Made by a program: the position numbers and the translations under genes. A DNA stretch of 64,000 nucleotides from CSP1-5 sp964558395 (GTDB taxonomy: Bacteria > Methylomirabilota > Methylomirabilia > Methylomirabilales > CSP1-5), in contig CAZLDS010000005.1 in the NCBI GenBank assembly GCA_964558395.1, positions 1 through 64,000 on the forward strand, written 5' to 3'. The notes below the pieces were generated by a model. It saw only the letters and a list, made by a program, of their open reading frames with translations. It was not told where the DNA came from and made no database searches. Every line of letters starts with the position of its first letter. The first letter of the stretch is position 1. This document shows, one piece after another, positions 41,040 to 49,814 of this stretch.

Positions 41040-41678
41040 TCAATCGCTACCGAGCCAGCGAAAGAGCCCAAACTTTTTTAGCCGTGCTGACCTTCTGTGG
41101 CGAGCCAATTCACGGCCTACGACGTGCTGGTCGGTGACCCAGTTCAGCTGAATCACCCGGCGTTCCCCTTCAAAGGACTTATGCCCGTGGAACGAATTAT
41201 CGGAGCGACGGAACGCGAGGAGTGTCCCCCATTCCGGCGGAACCTCAGCAACCGCGTCTTCCAAGTCATCTTTGCTCCGCAGCAAGCGTAACCGGCCGCC
41301 CTCGGGTTCCCACCCTTCATTCATATAGATCAGAACCGTGATGATCTTCGTTGCCGTATCCGTATGAATCTGGCCATCCTTTCTCTGGCAGCGTCCACGG
41401 ACGGTAACCATGGTCGGACGGTTCGACAGACCGATCCCAAATTTCCCCGACACCGCCGCCTCGAATTCCGGTCCCCGCAACTCTTCCAAGAGGGCCCCAA
41501 AGGCCAGTCCATAGGGCCGTTCGGTCACCGGGAAACTCCCCGGTTGAGAAACTTGCGGATAATCCGCGTCCAATGATGGCTTGGCTTCCCGCTTCAGAAA
41601 ACCCGGGACGATCACAAATTCAAAGGGATCTCGATTCAGCGGCGTCTTTTGAAACGCGTCTACATCCAAAACAGCCAT
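41040..41678 (-). CDS. 2-Oxoglutarate/Fe(II)-dependent oxygenase family protein
   Basis: This 212-residue protein has the iron triad HxD...H, as QIHTDTATKIITVL and DNSFHGHKSF, and the 2OG-binding arginine in GERRVIQLNW. The pattern resembles prolyl-4-hydroxylase-like and LPS/sugar-associated enzymes. I chose ATG 41678 because GGGAGAG lies upstream. It lies between waaC and the MEMO gene in an envelope locus, so a role in modifying a surface glycan or lipid is possible but unproven. Confidence 0.75.
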   Translation of the reverse strand: MAVLDVDAFQKTPLNRDPFEFVIVPGFLKREAKPSLDADYPQVSQPGSFPVTERPYGLAFGALLEELRGPEFEAAVSGKFGIGLSNRPTMVTVRGRCQRKDGQIHTDTATKIITVLIYMNEGWEPEGGRLRLLRSKDDLEDAVAEVPPEWGTLLAFRRSDNSFHGHKSFEGERRVIQLNWVTDQHVVGRELARHRRSARLKKFGLFRWLGSD

Positions 41679-41736
41679 CCCGACTCTCCCACTCCATGCA
41701 AGCATCGCGGTATTTTACACGTTTCGCGCCTTTCTA

Positions 41737-42549
41737 TCAAGGGGCGTCTGAAAAGATCACACCGGCGTATCCCACGACGGAGGCGTAGTCTTTGGTCACA
41801 TCTCCCGAGGTGGCGTAGCGGACCAGCTCGGCCTTCCTCGTTCCTAGCATCTTGGCCGCGATCAACATCGCGGTCGCGGGGTGAAACCCACACATACTGA
41901 TCCGCTCCCGGAGGACCGTCATGTGCAGGCGTTCCGGGTCCAAGTCTAGCATCGCCTCGATAGCCATCCGGTCTTTCCTTTCGGCCATCTCCTGAGAGAC
42001 GTAGTGACTCAGATCGGTACTGGCGACCAGCAGCACCCGCTTCCCCGAAGCCCGGATCGCTTCGGCCACAGCCTGCCCCACATCGCGGCACACGCCATAC
42101 TCATGACTCAACAGACAGATAGGGACAAAAGAGACCTCGGGAAACCGGACTTGAAGGAGCGGGAGTTGGACCTCGATCGAGTGTTCTTTCCGATGGGCCC
42201 GATCATCCTCCTCGAGCACCCGGGATCGATCCAGGATGGCCCGCGCAAGCTCCGTATCGATCGTGACTTCTCCTAAGGGTGTTTCCCAGGTGCCTGAGGT
42301 GATGATAGCCGCCCCAGCCCCCAGCCCGGTATGGTTGGGCCCCAAGATGACACAACTGCGAGGAGGGCTCAGGCGGGCGTAGACCGCCCCTGCCACACCG
42401 CCGGAGTACATGTAGCCCGCATGGGGGACGACGACGCCGACGGCGTCGACCTTCTCCTCTACCTTGGGCAGGAGGTCTTCCACCTGAGGTCGGAGCGCTC
42501 TGGCCGACCCACTGTAAAACAGGCCTGCCACCGCTGGTTGCCGTATCAT
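41737..42549 (-). CDS. MEMO1-family protein (AmmeMemoRadiSam system protein B)
   Basis: This 270-residue protein carries the MEMO signatures: the N-terminal RQPAVAGLFYSGS, the metal-site-like HAGYMYSGGVAGAVYARL and LGPNHTG, and later SIEVQLPLLQVRFPEVSFVP and STDLSHYVS. The family is related to extradiol dioxygenases and in bacteria often travels with AMMECR1 and a radical-SAM protein. Those partners are not seen here. The start at 42549 is 45 bases from the assembly gap. Confidence 0.85.
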   Translation of the reverse strand: MIRQPAVAGLFYSGSARALRPQVEDLLPKVEEKVDAVGVVVPHAGYMYSGGVAGAVYARLSPPRSCVILGPNHTGLGAGAAIITSGTWETPLGEVTIDTELARAILDRSRVLEEDDRAHRKEHSIEVQLPLLQVRFPEVSFVPICLLSHEYGVCRDVGQAVAEAIRASGKRVLLVASTDLSHYVSQEMAERKDRMAIEAMLDLDPERLHMTVLRERISMCGFHPATAMLIAAKMLGTRKAELVRYATSGDVTKDYASVVGYAGVIFSDAP

Positions 42550-42593
42550 CCATCCCTCCTATCCGAAGCCACTTCTTCCCCGACGTCGGACGA

Positions 42594-42603
42594 NNNNNNN
42601 NNN
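42594..42603. other. Assembly gap (10 N)
   Basis: Ten N bases replace real sequence between the MEMO gene and gmhB. The flanks carry the GTCCGA-type repeat, which is a plausible cause of the break. Linkage across the gap is by scaffolding only. Confidence 0.99.
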
Positions 42604-42728
42604 CCGTATCATGGGACACTCCAGTCCGATGTCCGACCCGTCCTCCGTAGCAGTCCTGCGGAGGGTGGAAGTCCAAGGTCCGAAGCCGCTCCCAAGAGGT
42701 CCTTGCCCGACGGACATAGGACTTCGGA
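42604..42728. repeat. GTCCGA-type repeat block next to the assembly gap
   Basis: The stretch reads CAGTCCGATGTCCGACC, then CGTCCTCCGTAG...CTGCGGAGGGTGGAAGTCC, then AGGTCCGAAG and GGACTTCGGACT. The CTCCGTAG/CTGCGGAG inverted pair forms a hairpin. A very similar block occurs at 49657-49800 and shorter ones at 50763-50884. Confidence 0.6.
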
Positions 42729-43295
42729 CTATGCAATGGTCCTGTTCAGGATCCATCGAGCCGCGGCCGGAAGGTCGGGGGCGATGTAGTCTGGCTGAAT
42801 GGATCCCGAGACGTCGCTGAGCCGCCCTTGTCCGGTCAGCACGAGGATGGCAGGCATGCCCATCTGCCGTCCCAGTTCGATATCGATGAGCTTATCCCCG
42901 ACAACGTAGGATCGGCTCAAGTCAATGTTGTGCTCCTGAACAGCGCGCTGAACCAGTCCTCCACTCGGTTTTCGGCAATCGCACACCTGCCGATAGGGCG
43001 GTGTCCCTTCCGGGGAGTGGGGGCAGTAATACGTCCCGGTCAGCGTGACTCCCTCTGCCTCGAGCATCGCCTCGAGTCTGCTCTGGATTTCTTCCAGCGC
43101 CACCTCGGTCAACATCCCGCGCGCGATACCCGACTGGTTGCTCACCACCACCAGACGAAAGTTTCGCTCCTGCAGGAGCCGGAGCCCTTGCCCGACTCCG
43201 GGCAAGAGACGGATCTCCGAAGGATCGGTGAGGTACCCCGGATCTTCGTTGATTGTGCCATCGCGGTCCAGAAAGATCGCTGGCGTCCCCTTCAT
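42729..43295 (-). CDS. gmhB: D-glycero-beta-D-manno-heptose-1,7-bisphosphate 7-phosphatase (GmhB)
   Basis: This 188-residue HAD phosphatase has FLDRDGTINED near the start and the zinc-loop C-x-H...C-x-C (YYCPHSPEGTPPYRQVCDCR) characteristic of GmhB. It removes the 7-phosphate in ADP-heptose synthesis in the cytoplasm, which matches the adjacent heptosyltransferase genes. The start at 43295 follows GGTGCAGG; a five-residue longer start at 43310 is less likely. It is transcribed after waaF, whose stop is 16 bases upstream. Confidence 0.9.
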   Translation of the reverse strand: MKGTPAIFLDRDGTINEDPGYLTDPSEIRLLPGVGQGLRLLQERNFRLVVVSNQSGIARGMLTEVALEEIQSRLEAMLEAEGVTLTGTYYCPHSPEGTPPYRQVCDCRKPSGGLVQRAVQEHNIDLSRSYVVGDKLIDIELGRQMGMPAILVLTGQGRLSDVSGSIQPDYIAPDLPAAARWILNRTIA

Positions 43296-43310
43296 CCTGC
43301 ACCCATACAC

Positions 43311-44405
43311 TTAAAGTATTACTTCACTATTCCTTCTATATATAATTGATACTTCAGAATACACTGCTTCAACTGAAATACCCGTCATACATCGGTGATC
43401 AATCGGGCATTCTCGGAGCAGGCACGGGCTACATGGAACCGGATGCCTCAACAGTACATGCGGACCCACCGGCGAGGTCGTTTTGGGATCCGTCGGCCCG
43501 AAGATCGCTACAACCGGAACGCCGACAGCTGCCCCGACGTGCATCGCCCCCGTATCATTCGTCACAAACACGGCGCACCGTCTGAGCACCGCACCAAGCT
43601 CCTGGATATCCGTACGGCCTGTCAGATCAATGACCCGCTCCGGATACCGCGTGCTCGATCGAACGACCCGCGCCGCGGGTCCATCGGCCTGAACCCCGGT
43701 CAGCAAAACCTTCATCCCAAAATCCTCCACCAGACGATCGGCCAAGGCGGCATACCGATCGGCCGGCCACTGCTTGGCCGAACCATAGGTGGCGCCGGGG
43801 TTCAGGGCAACGATGGCTTCCTCCGACCGCACCCCTTCTCCTTCGAGAAGGGCGCCGGCCCTCTCCTCGGCTCCCTCGCTGAGGTATAACGTGGGCGCCA
43901 CTTCCTCCTTCACCCACCCCACTGCACTAACCAGCGCCTGATAGTAGTCAACGTGATGCAGCGTTTCCGTCCATCGATCTCGGAGCACCACATCAGTGAG
44001 AAGGAAACCCCTTCCTTGCGTATTATAGCCAATGCGGTAGGGGATTTGCGCCAGCACCGCGATGAGGGCCGCCTCAATGGCATTCTGAAGCAGGATGGCG
44101 AGATCAAAGCGGGCGTCCCGAAGCTGTCGCGCGAGCCGGAGGAGGCCCAACACTCCCTTATGCCGGCCGTCCTGCTCGTAGAGAAGGATCTCGTTGATGT
44201 GAGGGTTCCCCTCAAAGACGCCTGCCACCCGCGGTTTCACCAGCAGGACGATCTTCGCGTGGGGAAAGGTCTTTCGGACTTGGGCGATGGCCGGCGTGGT
44301 CATTACCGCGTCCCCCACCCAGTTTACACCCCGGATCAGAATCCGCTGAATCCGATCCGAATCAATCACTTTTCGGGTAACCACTTTCATGGCGATGCAG
44401 GCCAA
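43311..44405 (-). CDS. waaF: Lipopolysaccharide heptosyltransferase II (WaaF)
   Basis: This 364-residue GT9 protein shows RILIRGVNWVGDAVMTTPAI near residue 21-40, FDLAILLQNAIEAALIAVLA, and the C-terminal VTNDTGAMHVGAAVGVPVVA and FGPTDPKTTSP sites of WaaF. It adds the second heptose of the LPS inner core. The start at 44405 includes an 18-residue leader that may be shorter in reality (ATG 44390 is an alternative). It follows the acyltransferase gene on this strand by 15 bases. Confidence 0.92.
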   Translation of the reverse strand: MACIAMKVVTRKVIDSDRIQRILIRGVNWVGDAVMTTPAIAQVRKTFPHAKIVLLVKPRVAGVFEGNPHINEILLYEQDGRHKGVLGLLRLARQLRDARFDLAILLQNAIEAALIAVLAQIPYRIGYNTQGRGFLLTDVVLRDRWTETLHHVDYYQALVSAVGWVKEEVAPTLYLSEGAEERAGALLEGEGVRSEEAIVALNPGATYGSAKQWPADRYAALADRLVEDFGMKVLLTGVQADGPAARVVRSSTRYPERVIDLTGRTDIQELGAVLRRCAVFVTNDTGAMHVGAAVGVPVVAIFGPTDPKTTSPVGPHVLLRHPVPCSPCLLRECPIDHRCMTGISVEAVYSEVSIIYRRNSEVIL

Positions 44406-44420
44406 CCATGCTATTAGCGA

Positions 44421-45380
44421 TCAGGAGTGAGCAGTCTCACGTTCCTGACTCAGGGCTGGCGGCGGACCGCTAAGGGCTCCTTCTTCCAGGGATTTCCATC
44501 GCCGGTGGATCCACAACCACTGCTCTGGCCTGTGGCGGATGAGTTCCTCGAGTGCGGCCGTCATGGCGGCGGTCAACGCAACGACATCCTCCCTCACCGT
44601 TCCGGTGGGGGGGACGCTGATCTCCTTTCCCTGAAGGACTCGGAATCTGCCCCTCCCCTCCCGGACAATGACGACAGGGATGACGGCCGCGCCGCTTCGA
44701 AGCGCCCAGAAGGCCGGTGCGGAGGTTGTGCAGGCCGGATGTCCGAAAAAGTTCACCACGACGCCTTTCTCTGGCGAGACGTGTTGATCGATGAGGACAC
44801 CGATTCTTTCGCCCTGACGGAGGACGTCCAGGACAGCGCCCATCGCCTTTCGCTTACTCACGATCCGACTGCCCAGCCGTCGCCGGAGAGCGTTCACGAG
44901 TCGATCGAGATACGGATTGTCCAAGGGACGTGCCACAACAGTCAGGGGTCTCCCCACAACATAGGTCGCGAAGGCCGGGAGATACTCCCATGGGCCAAAG
45001 TGGGCCGTCACATATATGATCCCCTGCCTTCTGGCCCTGTGGGATTCCAGGACTTCCGGGCCTTCGATTTCAAAGGCTTCCGCGAAGGCCTGAGGGCTGA
45101 GTCGGACGAGCCGGCACATATCCACGAAGGTCTGGCCCAGGCAACAAAAAGTGGACCGCGCCATCCCCACAATCTCATCGGGCCTGCAGACGCCGCCAAA
45201 GGCCCGGCGGAGATTTTCAAGTGCCACGCTCCGGTGGCGGCGGTCTACAAAAAAAATCAGGCGACCCAACGCTCTGCCCAAGGGGTATGAAATCCAGAGG
45301 GGTAGGTAGGCTACGGGCACCGCCACGACCAAGACGAGTGTACTGGCCACGAGATCGCCCCAGTGCGGCCGCGCTTTCAC
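44421..45380 (-). CDS. lpxL: Lipid A acyltransferase (LpxL/HtrB family)
   Basis: This 319-residue inner-membrane-associated protein has an N-terminal helix (about 12-32) and the catalytic H-x4-E dyad as HFGPWE, then RPLDNPYLDRLV and the FFGHPACTTSAPAFWALRSGA acceptor/acyl segment of Lpx late acyltransferases. It adds a secondary acyl chain to Kdo2-lipid IVA. It lies within the waaA-lpxK-lpxL-waaF run; gaps to lpxK and waaF are 4 and 15 bases. LpxL or LpxM cannot be separated by eye. Confidence 0.85.
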   Translation of the reverse strand: MKARPHWGDLVASTLVLVVAVPVAYLPLWISYPLGRALGRLIFFVDRRHRSVALENLRRAFGGVCRPDEIVGMARSTFCCLGQTFVDMCRLVRLSPQAFAEAFEIEGPEVLESHRARRQGIIYVTAHFGPWEYLPAFATYVVGRPLTVVARPLDNPYLDRLVNALRRRLGSRIVSKRKAMGAVLDVLRQGERIGVLIDQHVSPEKGVVVNFFGHPACTTSAPAFWALRSGAAVIPVVIVREGRGRFRVLQGKEISVPPTGTVREDVVALTAAMTAALEELIRHRPEQWLWIHRRWKSLEEGALSGPPPALSQERETAHS

Positions 45381-45384
45381 CTCT

Positions 45385-46482
45385 TCACCTCAACGGGAGT
45401 ATCGCATCCAAACATCGCTTGAGCTCTGCCTGTCCCTCGGTGAGGGTGAGCCTGACCCCCAGCGTCACGATCGGAAACGGCGGGAGGAGCTTCTCGAGCC
45501 GAACCGCGTCCTTTTCGGTCGTCAGTGCCACCGTCGCCCCCACCTCCCCCATGCGCCGCGCAATCCGGCTCAGGTCCGACGCATCATATGGATGATGGTC
45601 GGGAAACACGACATGGTCCTTGGGAAAGATCGCGAGGGATGTGAGCGTACGCTCAAAGACCGCCGGGTTCGCGATGCCGGAGAAAGCAACGACATATTGA
45701 TCGCGTAGTTCCTGTTCAGCGACGGGTTCTCCAGTCCTCACGTCCGTCAACCCGATCAGGGTATAGACCGCCTGAAGGACAGGCGCCTGTCCCGTGCGCC
45801 GGAGCCTCGGTGGGGCATCGAAAGGCTCCGAAGGCTCCCCCACCCCTGTCATCACAAAGAGATCGGCCCGTCGGACCGCACCCATGGGCTCGCGGAGGAG
45901 CCCGCGGGGAAGAAGATAACCGTAGCCGAACGGATTCTCTCGATCGAGGAGAAGGACGTCCAGGTCCCGCTCGATCCTCAGGTGTTGGAAGCCATCATCC
46001 AGGATGGCGACCTGAGCCCCCAACTCGCCGAACGCCACCTGGCATCCCCGGACCCGATCCGGGCTCATGATGACGGGAACACCCGGCAGCTTTCGCGCCA
46101 AGAGCAGTGCTTCGTCCCCGACCTCCGGATAGTCCATGGGGATCGTTTTGCCATCGGAGACCACCAGCGTCTCCCCCTCTTTCTTTGCCCCATAACCGCG
46201 CAGGACCACCGCGGGCCGAAGTCCGCGCGCTCTAACCTCCTGGACGAGGAGCAAAACAAAGGAGGTCTTGCCGGTCCCTCCGGCTGTGATATTCCCGACG
46301 CTGATGACCCGACCGGAAAGGCGGATCCGCCTCAGCACGCCCACGCGGTAGAGGCCCAGGCGCCCCAGGACCCCCAGGCCGTAGACCCAGGAAGCCACGT
46401 GGAGGAGGCCACGGAGCGGCCTTTCCCAGGGGCCGCCACCGACAATCCACTGGCGATGACATTGGTGGAGACGTGGGTTCAC
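45385..46482 (-). CDS. lpxK: Tetraacyldisaccharide 4'-kinase (LpxK)
   Basis: This 365-residue protein has the LpxK P-loop GNITAGGTGKTS (about residues 67-78), then RPAVVLRGYGAK and LDDGFQHLRIERDLDVLLLD. It phosphorylates the 4' position of lipid A at the inner-membrane cytoplasmic face. The start overlaps the stop of waaA by four bases (ATGA), so translation is coupled. The N-terminal ~30 residues before the membrane helix are less conserved. Confidence 0.92.
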   Translation of the reverse strand: MNPRLHQCHRQWIVGGGPWERPLRGLLHVASWVYGLGVLGRLGLYRVGVLRRIRLSGRVISVGNITAGGTGKTSFVLLLVQEVRARGLRPAVVLRGYGAKKEGETLVVSDGKTIPMDYPEVGDEALLLARKLPGVPVIMSPDRVRGCQVAFGELGAQVAILDDGFQHLRIERDLDVLLLDRENPFGYGYLLPRGLLREPMGAVRRADLFVMTGVGEPSEPFDAPPRLRRTGQAPVLQAVYTLIGLTDVRTGEPVAEQELRDQYVVAFSGIANPAVFERTLTSLAIFPKDHVVFPDHHPYDASDLSRIARRMGEVGATVALTTEKDAVRLEKLLPPFPIVTLGVRLTLTEGQAELKRCLDAILPLR

Positions 46483-47756
46483 AGATACCTTTCGACCAAG
46501 ATGACAGTTTGATCCGCGGCTCCCCGGTTTCTGCTCAGAACCCGGTACGCGGCTTCACCCATCTGTTCCGCCGCGCCGGGGTCTCGGAACAGCGTCAAGA
46601 CTCGTGCCACCATCTCGGGAGCGTCACGAACCTGATGCGGCATCCCTTCTTCCAAAAAGGCCTCCGCCACCTCGGCAAAGTTATCCATATATCGACCAAA
46701 CAAGATGGGGCGGCGATATCGGGCCGGTTCGAGGATATTGTGCCCCCCCGCCGGCACCAGGCTGCCTCCCACAAAAACGACAGTCGCAAATCCATAGAGG
46801 TGGCCCAGTTCTCCTATCGTATCGACGAGAATGACCGGCGGGAGTTCGGAATCGCCTTCCCTCAGCTGGCTCCGGCGGACAAACGGCAATCCCATGTCCC
46901 GAAGGAGGGCCTCCACTTCAGGCACGCGTTCTGGATGACGCGGCGCCAGTACGAGAAGCGACTCGGGGACTTCTTTTCTCACCTCACGGAACGCGTGGAG
47001 GACCAGACTCTCCTCTCCCCGGTGTGTACTCCCGGCAACCCAGACAGGTCGACCATTCATGAGACCGCCGACCGCGGCAAGCTGGCGGGGAATTTGGTTA
47101 TCTGGCGTCTGGTCATCGTACTTCATGTTTCCGGTCACGACGACCCGGTCCGGATCGGCTCCCAACGCCAAGATCCTTTCGGCATCCTCCTTACCCCGCA
47201 TACAAAAGAGGGAGATCTGCTCCAGCACCCGCCGGAACAATGGCTTGACGATCTGGTAGTGATGAAAGGACCGACGCGATACGCGACCATTGATCAGAAG
47301 GACCGGAATCTTTCGAAGATGGCAGGCCTCCACGAAATTTGGCCATATCTCTCCCTCGGTGAGTAGGACAAGCCTGGGCGCAACGGCCGTGATCGCTCGA
47401 CTCACGGATCCGCGGAAGTCCAGCGGGAAGTAAAGATACGCATCCGCTTGGGGGATCCGCTCCTCTGCAACCTTTCGCCCTGTCGGAGTAACGGTAGAGG
47501 CGACGACCGGAAGCCCGGGATGCCGCGCGGAGAGTTTCGAAAGCAGAATACTTCCTACCACCGTCTCGCCAACCGAGACCGAGTGGAGCCAGAGGGGATG
47601 CTTTCCATGAAGTCGTTCGCTGAATGCCTCGGGGTAGCGAGCCAGCCGCTCCGTCAGCCCGAGACCGAAGGAACCACTCCGGCTCATGCGGCGGAGGTAG
47701 CGGGGCAGATGCGGAAGGAGCCCAAAAAAGAGTCCAATGCTGTACAGCGTTCTCAT
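46479..47756 (-). CDS. waaA: 3-Deoxy-D-manno-octulosonic acid transferase (WaaA/KdtA)
   Basis: This 425-residue GT30 protein has an N-terminal membrane anchor (LYSIGLFFGLLPHLPRYLRR), the HSVSVGETVVG catalytic segment near residue 65, and the FVGGSLVPAGGHNILEPARY nucleotide-sugar site near the C-terminus. It transfers Kdo to lipid IVA. I placed the start at ATG 47756, which just clears the upstream DUF374 gene ending at 47761; longer frames would overlap it by ~90 bases. Confidence 0.92.
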   Translation of the reverse strand: MRTLYSIGLFFGLLPHLPRYLRRMSRSGSFGLGLTERLARYPEAFSERLHGKHPLWLHSVSVGETVVGSILLSKLSARHPGLPVVASTVTPTGRKVAEERIPQADAYLYFPLDFRGSVSRAITAVAPRLVLLTEGEIWPNFVEACHLRKIPVLLINGRVSRRSFHHYQIVKPLFRRVLEQISLFCMRGKEDAERILALGADPDRVVVTGNMKYDDQTPDNQIPRQLAAVGGLMNGRPVWVAGSTHRGEESLVLHAFREVRKEVPESLLVLAPRHPERVPEVEALLRDMGLPFVRRSQLREGDSELPPVILVDTIGELGHLYGFATVVFVGGSLVPAGGHNILEPARYRRPILFGRYMDNFAEVAEAFLEEGMPHQVRDAPEMVARVLTLFRDPGAAEQMGEAAYRVLSRNRGAADQTVILVERYL

Positions 47757-47760
47757 GGGT

Positions 47761-48501
47761 TCAAAAGCGATTTCCACCTCCATACGCCGACGGCTGGCCG
47801 CCACGTGGTGATCCGGCCTCCTTAAAGTGAGCATCCGCCAGTGCCGTGACATGCCTCAGACGCTCCTCCAAGACGACCCGCGCTTTGTCTACCTCTTCGG
47901 GCCCCGCACTGGGAGAGACCAGGACCGGTTCTCCGAAGACAAACACGCCCCGCCCAAACGGATATGGAATGAACAACCGATCCCAACTTCGGAGGAACTT
48001 TCCCCGCGACGCCGCAAAAGCGGTGGGAATGATCGGGGTACCCGCCAGCCGGGCGAGTTCAATGGCTCCCGGCTTGACTTCTTCTCTCGGACCGAGAGGC
48101 CCATCGGGCGTGATGGCGAGATGATATCCCCTCCGCGAGGCTCGGATCATCCCGAGGAACGCCCAGGGACCCCCCCGGCGCGCCGAACCCCGAACAGGAT
48201 GAATGCCAAAGCGCTCTACCACCCGACTGATATACTCTCCATCCGGGTGCCGGCTCACCATAATAGCCCACGGAACCTGCGGATTGCCAAAGGGCCCGAA
48301 GGGCATCATCAAGAGTCGCCCGTGCCAGAAGGCCACCATCACTCTGCTCCCCTCTACTTGGATGAGCCGATCGAGACCCTCCTTCCCCACATAGGCAACC
48401 CGTAGGGAGCGTGAGAGACCGCGGAGCAGCACCGCAGCCAGACGGGGGAGCACCCCAAGCATCACTGGATGTGCCCGGTACCGCTTCCAGCTGCGCCCCA
48501 T
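47761..48501 (-). CDS. Lysophospholipid-acyltransferase-like protein (DUF374)
   Basis: This 246-residue protein has the H-x4-type motif FWHGRLLMM, then RHPDGEYISRVVERFG and AITPDGPLGPREEVKPGAIE of DUF374 acyltransferase-like proteins, commonly found next to waaA. The likely role is an acyl transfer in lipid A or phospholipid synthesis at the inner membrane. It starts four bases downstream of lpxB on this strand, within the same operon. Biochemistry for this family is limited. Confidence 0.85.
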   Translation of the reverse strand: MGRSWKRYRAHPVMLGVLPRLAAVLLRGLSRSLRVAYVGKEGLDRLIQVEGSRVMVAFWHGRLLMMPFGPFGNPQVPWAIMVSRHPDGEYISRVVERFGIHPVRGSARRGGPWAFLGMIRASRRGYHLAITPDGPLGPREEVKPGAIELARLAGTPIIPTAFAASRGKFLRSWDRLFIPYPFGRGVFVFGEPVLVSPSAGPEEVDKARVVLEERLRHVTALADAHFKEAGSPRGGQPSAYGGGNRF

Positions 48502-48504
48502 CGC

Positions 48505-49656
48505 TTACCCTCTCGGCCCAGTCTCCTGCAACATTTTCAGGACCTCTCGCGCGGCACGCAAAGATGCCCCCTCCTCCCCGAGCTTCCCTCGCACGTCTGC
48601 GAGCGCTGTACGGATCGCACCGAGGGCCTCAGGTTTTTGAAGCAATTCCAGGCTGATCCGCGCGAGCCTCTCCGGTGTGAAATCCCACTGAAGGAGCTCG
48701 GGAACCACACGCCTGCCCGCAACCAAGTTTACCATTCCGATGCAGGGAACATCTACCAAGAGCCTTCCCGCCCACCAGGTGAGGCGTGAGACGCGGTACA
48801 CAACGACCATGGGGGTCCCGAGAAGCCCTGTTTCGAGCGTCGCCGTTCCCGACGCGGTAATCACGAGGTCGGCCGCCCGCATCACCCGGTACGTCTCCCC
48901 CCGGACCGCACGAATCCGGGAATCGCTTTCCTGAAAGAGCATCTCAACCACACGGGGAGGAAGGACATCGGCCACCGCGAGGAAAAAGCGAACCCTGGGT
49001 TCCGCGCGAGCAATCTCTGTTACCGCCTGTTTCATTACCGGAAGGTGGTACTTGATCTCCCCTTCCCGGCTTCCCGGGAGGAGACCAACGATCAGATCCG
49101 ACGGATCGCACCCTAATTGGCGACGGGCCTCCTGTCGAGTCGGAACGTCCCGCAGGCGATCCACCATGGGATGCCCCACAAAGGTCACGGGAACTCCCGC
49201 CTGACGATAGAGGGCTTCCTCAAATGGAAAGATGACCACCATCTTTTGCACCAACCGCTTCAGAGTCCGGACTCTTCCGCGGCGCCAGGCCCAGACCTGA
49301 GGACTGATGTAGTACAGGACCGGAATCCCAATCCGCCGGGACGCTCGGGCCAACCAAAAGTTGAAATCGGGGAAGTCAATAAGGATGAGAAGGGCTGGAT
49401 GTTCAGTCGCGAGGGCGGTCCGGAGCTGCCGAAAAACGCGCGCCCCCGCCGCGAGGCGATACAAGGTCTCGGTGACTCCCAGTCCGGCTAACTCCGCCGC
49501 ATCTACCAGGAGCTTCACACCGGCCTGTCGCATCTGGTCCCCCCCCATCCCCATAAGGGTCACCTCGGGGTCAAGGGTAAGGACGGCCCGCGTGAGATCT
49601 GCCCCGTGGAGGTCTCCAGAAGCCTCCCCGGCCACGATGAAAACCTTCTTCGTCAT
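48505..49656 (-). CDS. lpxB: Lipid-A-disaccharide synthase (LpxB)
   Basis: This 383-residue GT19 enzyme starts VFIVAGEASGDLHGADL and has LMGMGGDQMRQAG, YYISPQVWAWRRGRVRTLK and LLPGSREGEIKYHLPVM, the canonical LpxB landmarks. It joins UDP-2,3-diacylglucosamine and lipid X, using the product of LpxI (50885). Its start follows a 158-base repeat-bearing spacer after the Gfo/Idh gene. Confidence 0.95.
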   Translation of the reverse strand: MTKKVFIVAGEASGDLHGADLTRAVLTLDPEVTLMGMGGDQMRQAGVKLLVDAAELAGLGVTETLYRLAAGARVFRQLRTALATEHPALLILIDFPDFNFWLARASRRIGIPVLYYISPQVWAWRRGRVRTLKRLVQKMVVIFPFEEALYRQAGVPVTFVGHPMVDRLRDVPTRQEARRQLGCDPSDLIVGLLPGSREGEIKYHLPVMKQAVTEIARAEPRVRFFLAVADVLPPRVVEMLFQESDSRIRAVRGETYRVMRAADLVITASGTATLETGLLGTPMVVVYRVSRLTWWAGRLLVDVPCIGMVNLVAGRRVVPELLQWDFTPERLARISLELLQKPEALGAIRTALADVRGKLGEEGASLRAAREVLKMLQETGPRG

Positions 49657-49814
49657 CGTCCGAAGTTGGACCGACCCGCCCTCCGTACCCGTCCGCCGTC
49701 GGCGTTCGGGCAGGGCAGTACTACGGAGGGTGGAGGTCCGAAGTCGAGGGCGCCTCGATTTCTTATTATTGTCTTTCTGACATCGGACGTTGGACGTCGG
49801 ACATTCGGCATGAT
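49657..49814. repeat. GTCCGA-type repeat spacer between Gfo/Idh and lpxB
   Basis: The spacer contains GTCCGAAG, CGCCCTCCGTAC...TACGGAGGGTGGAGGTCC (an inverted repeat), then CATCGGACGTTGGACGTCGGACATTCGG. This matches the block at 42604-42728 in both the hairpin and the flanking heptamers. Confidence 0.6.
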
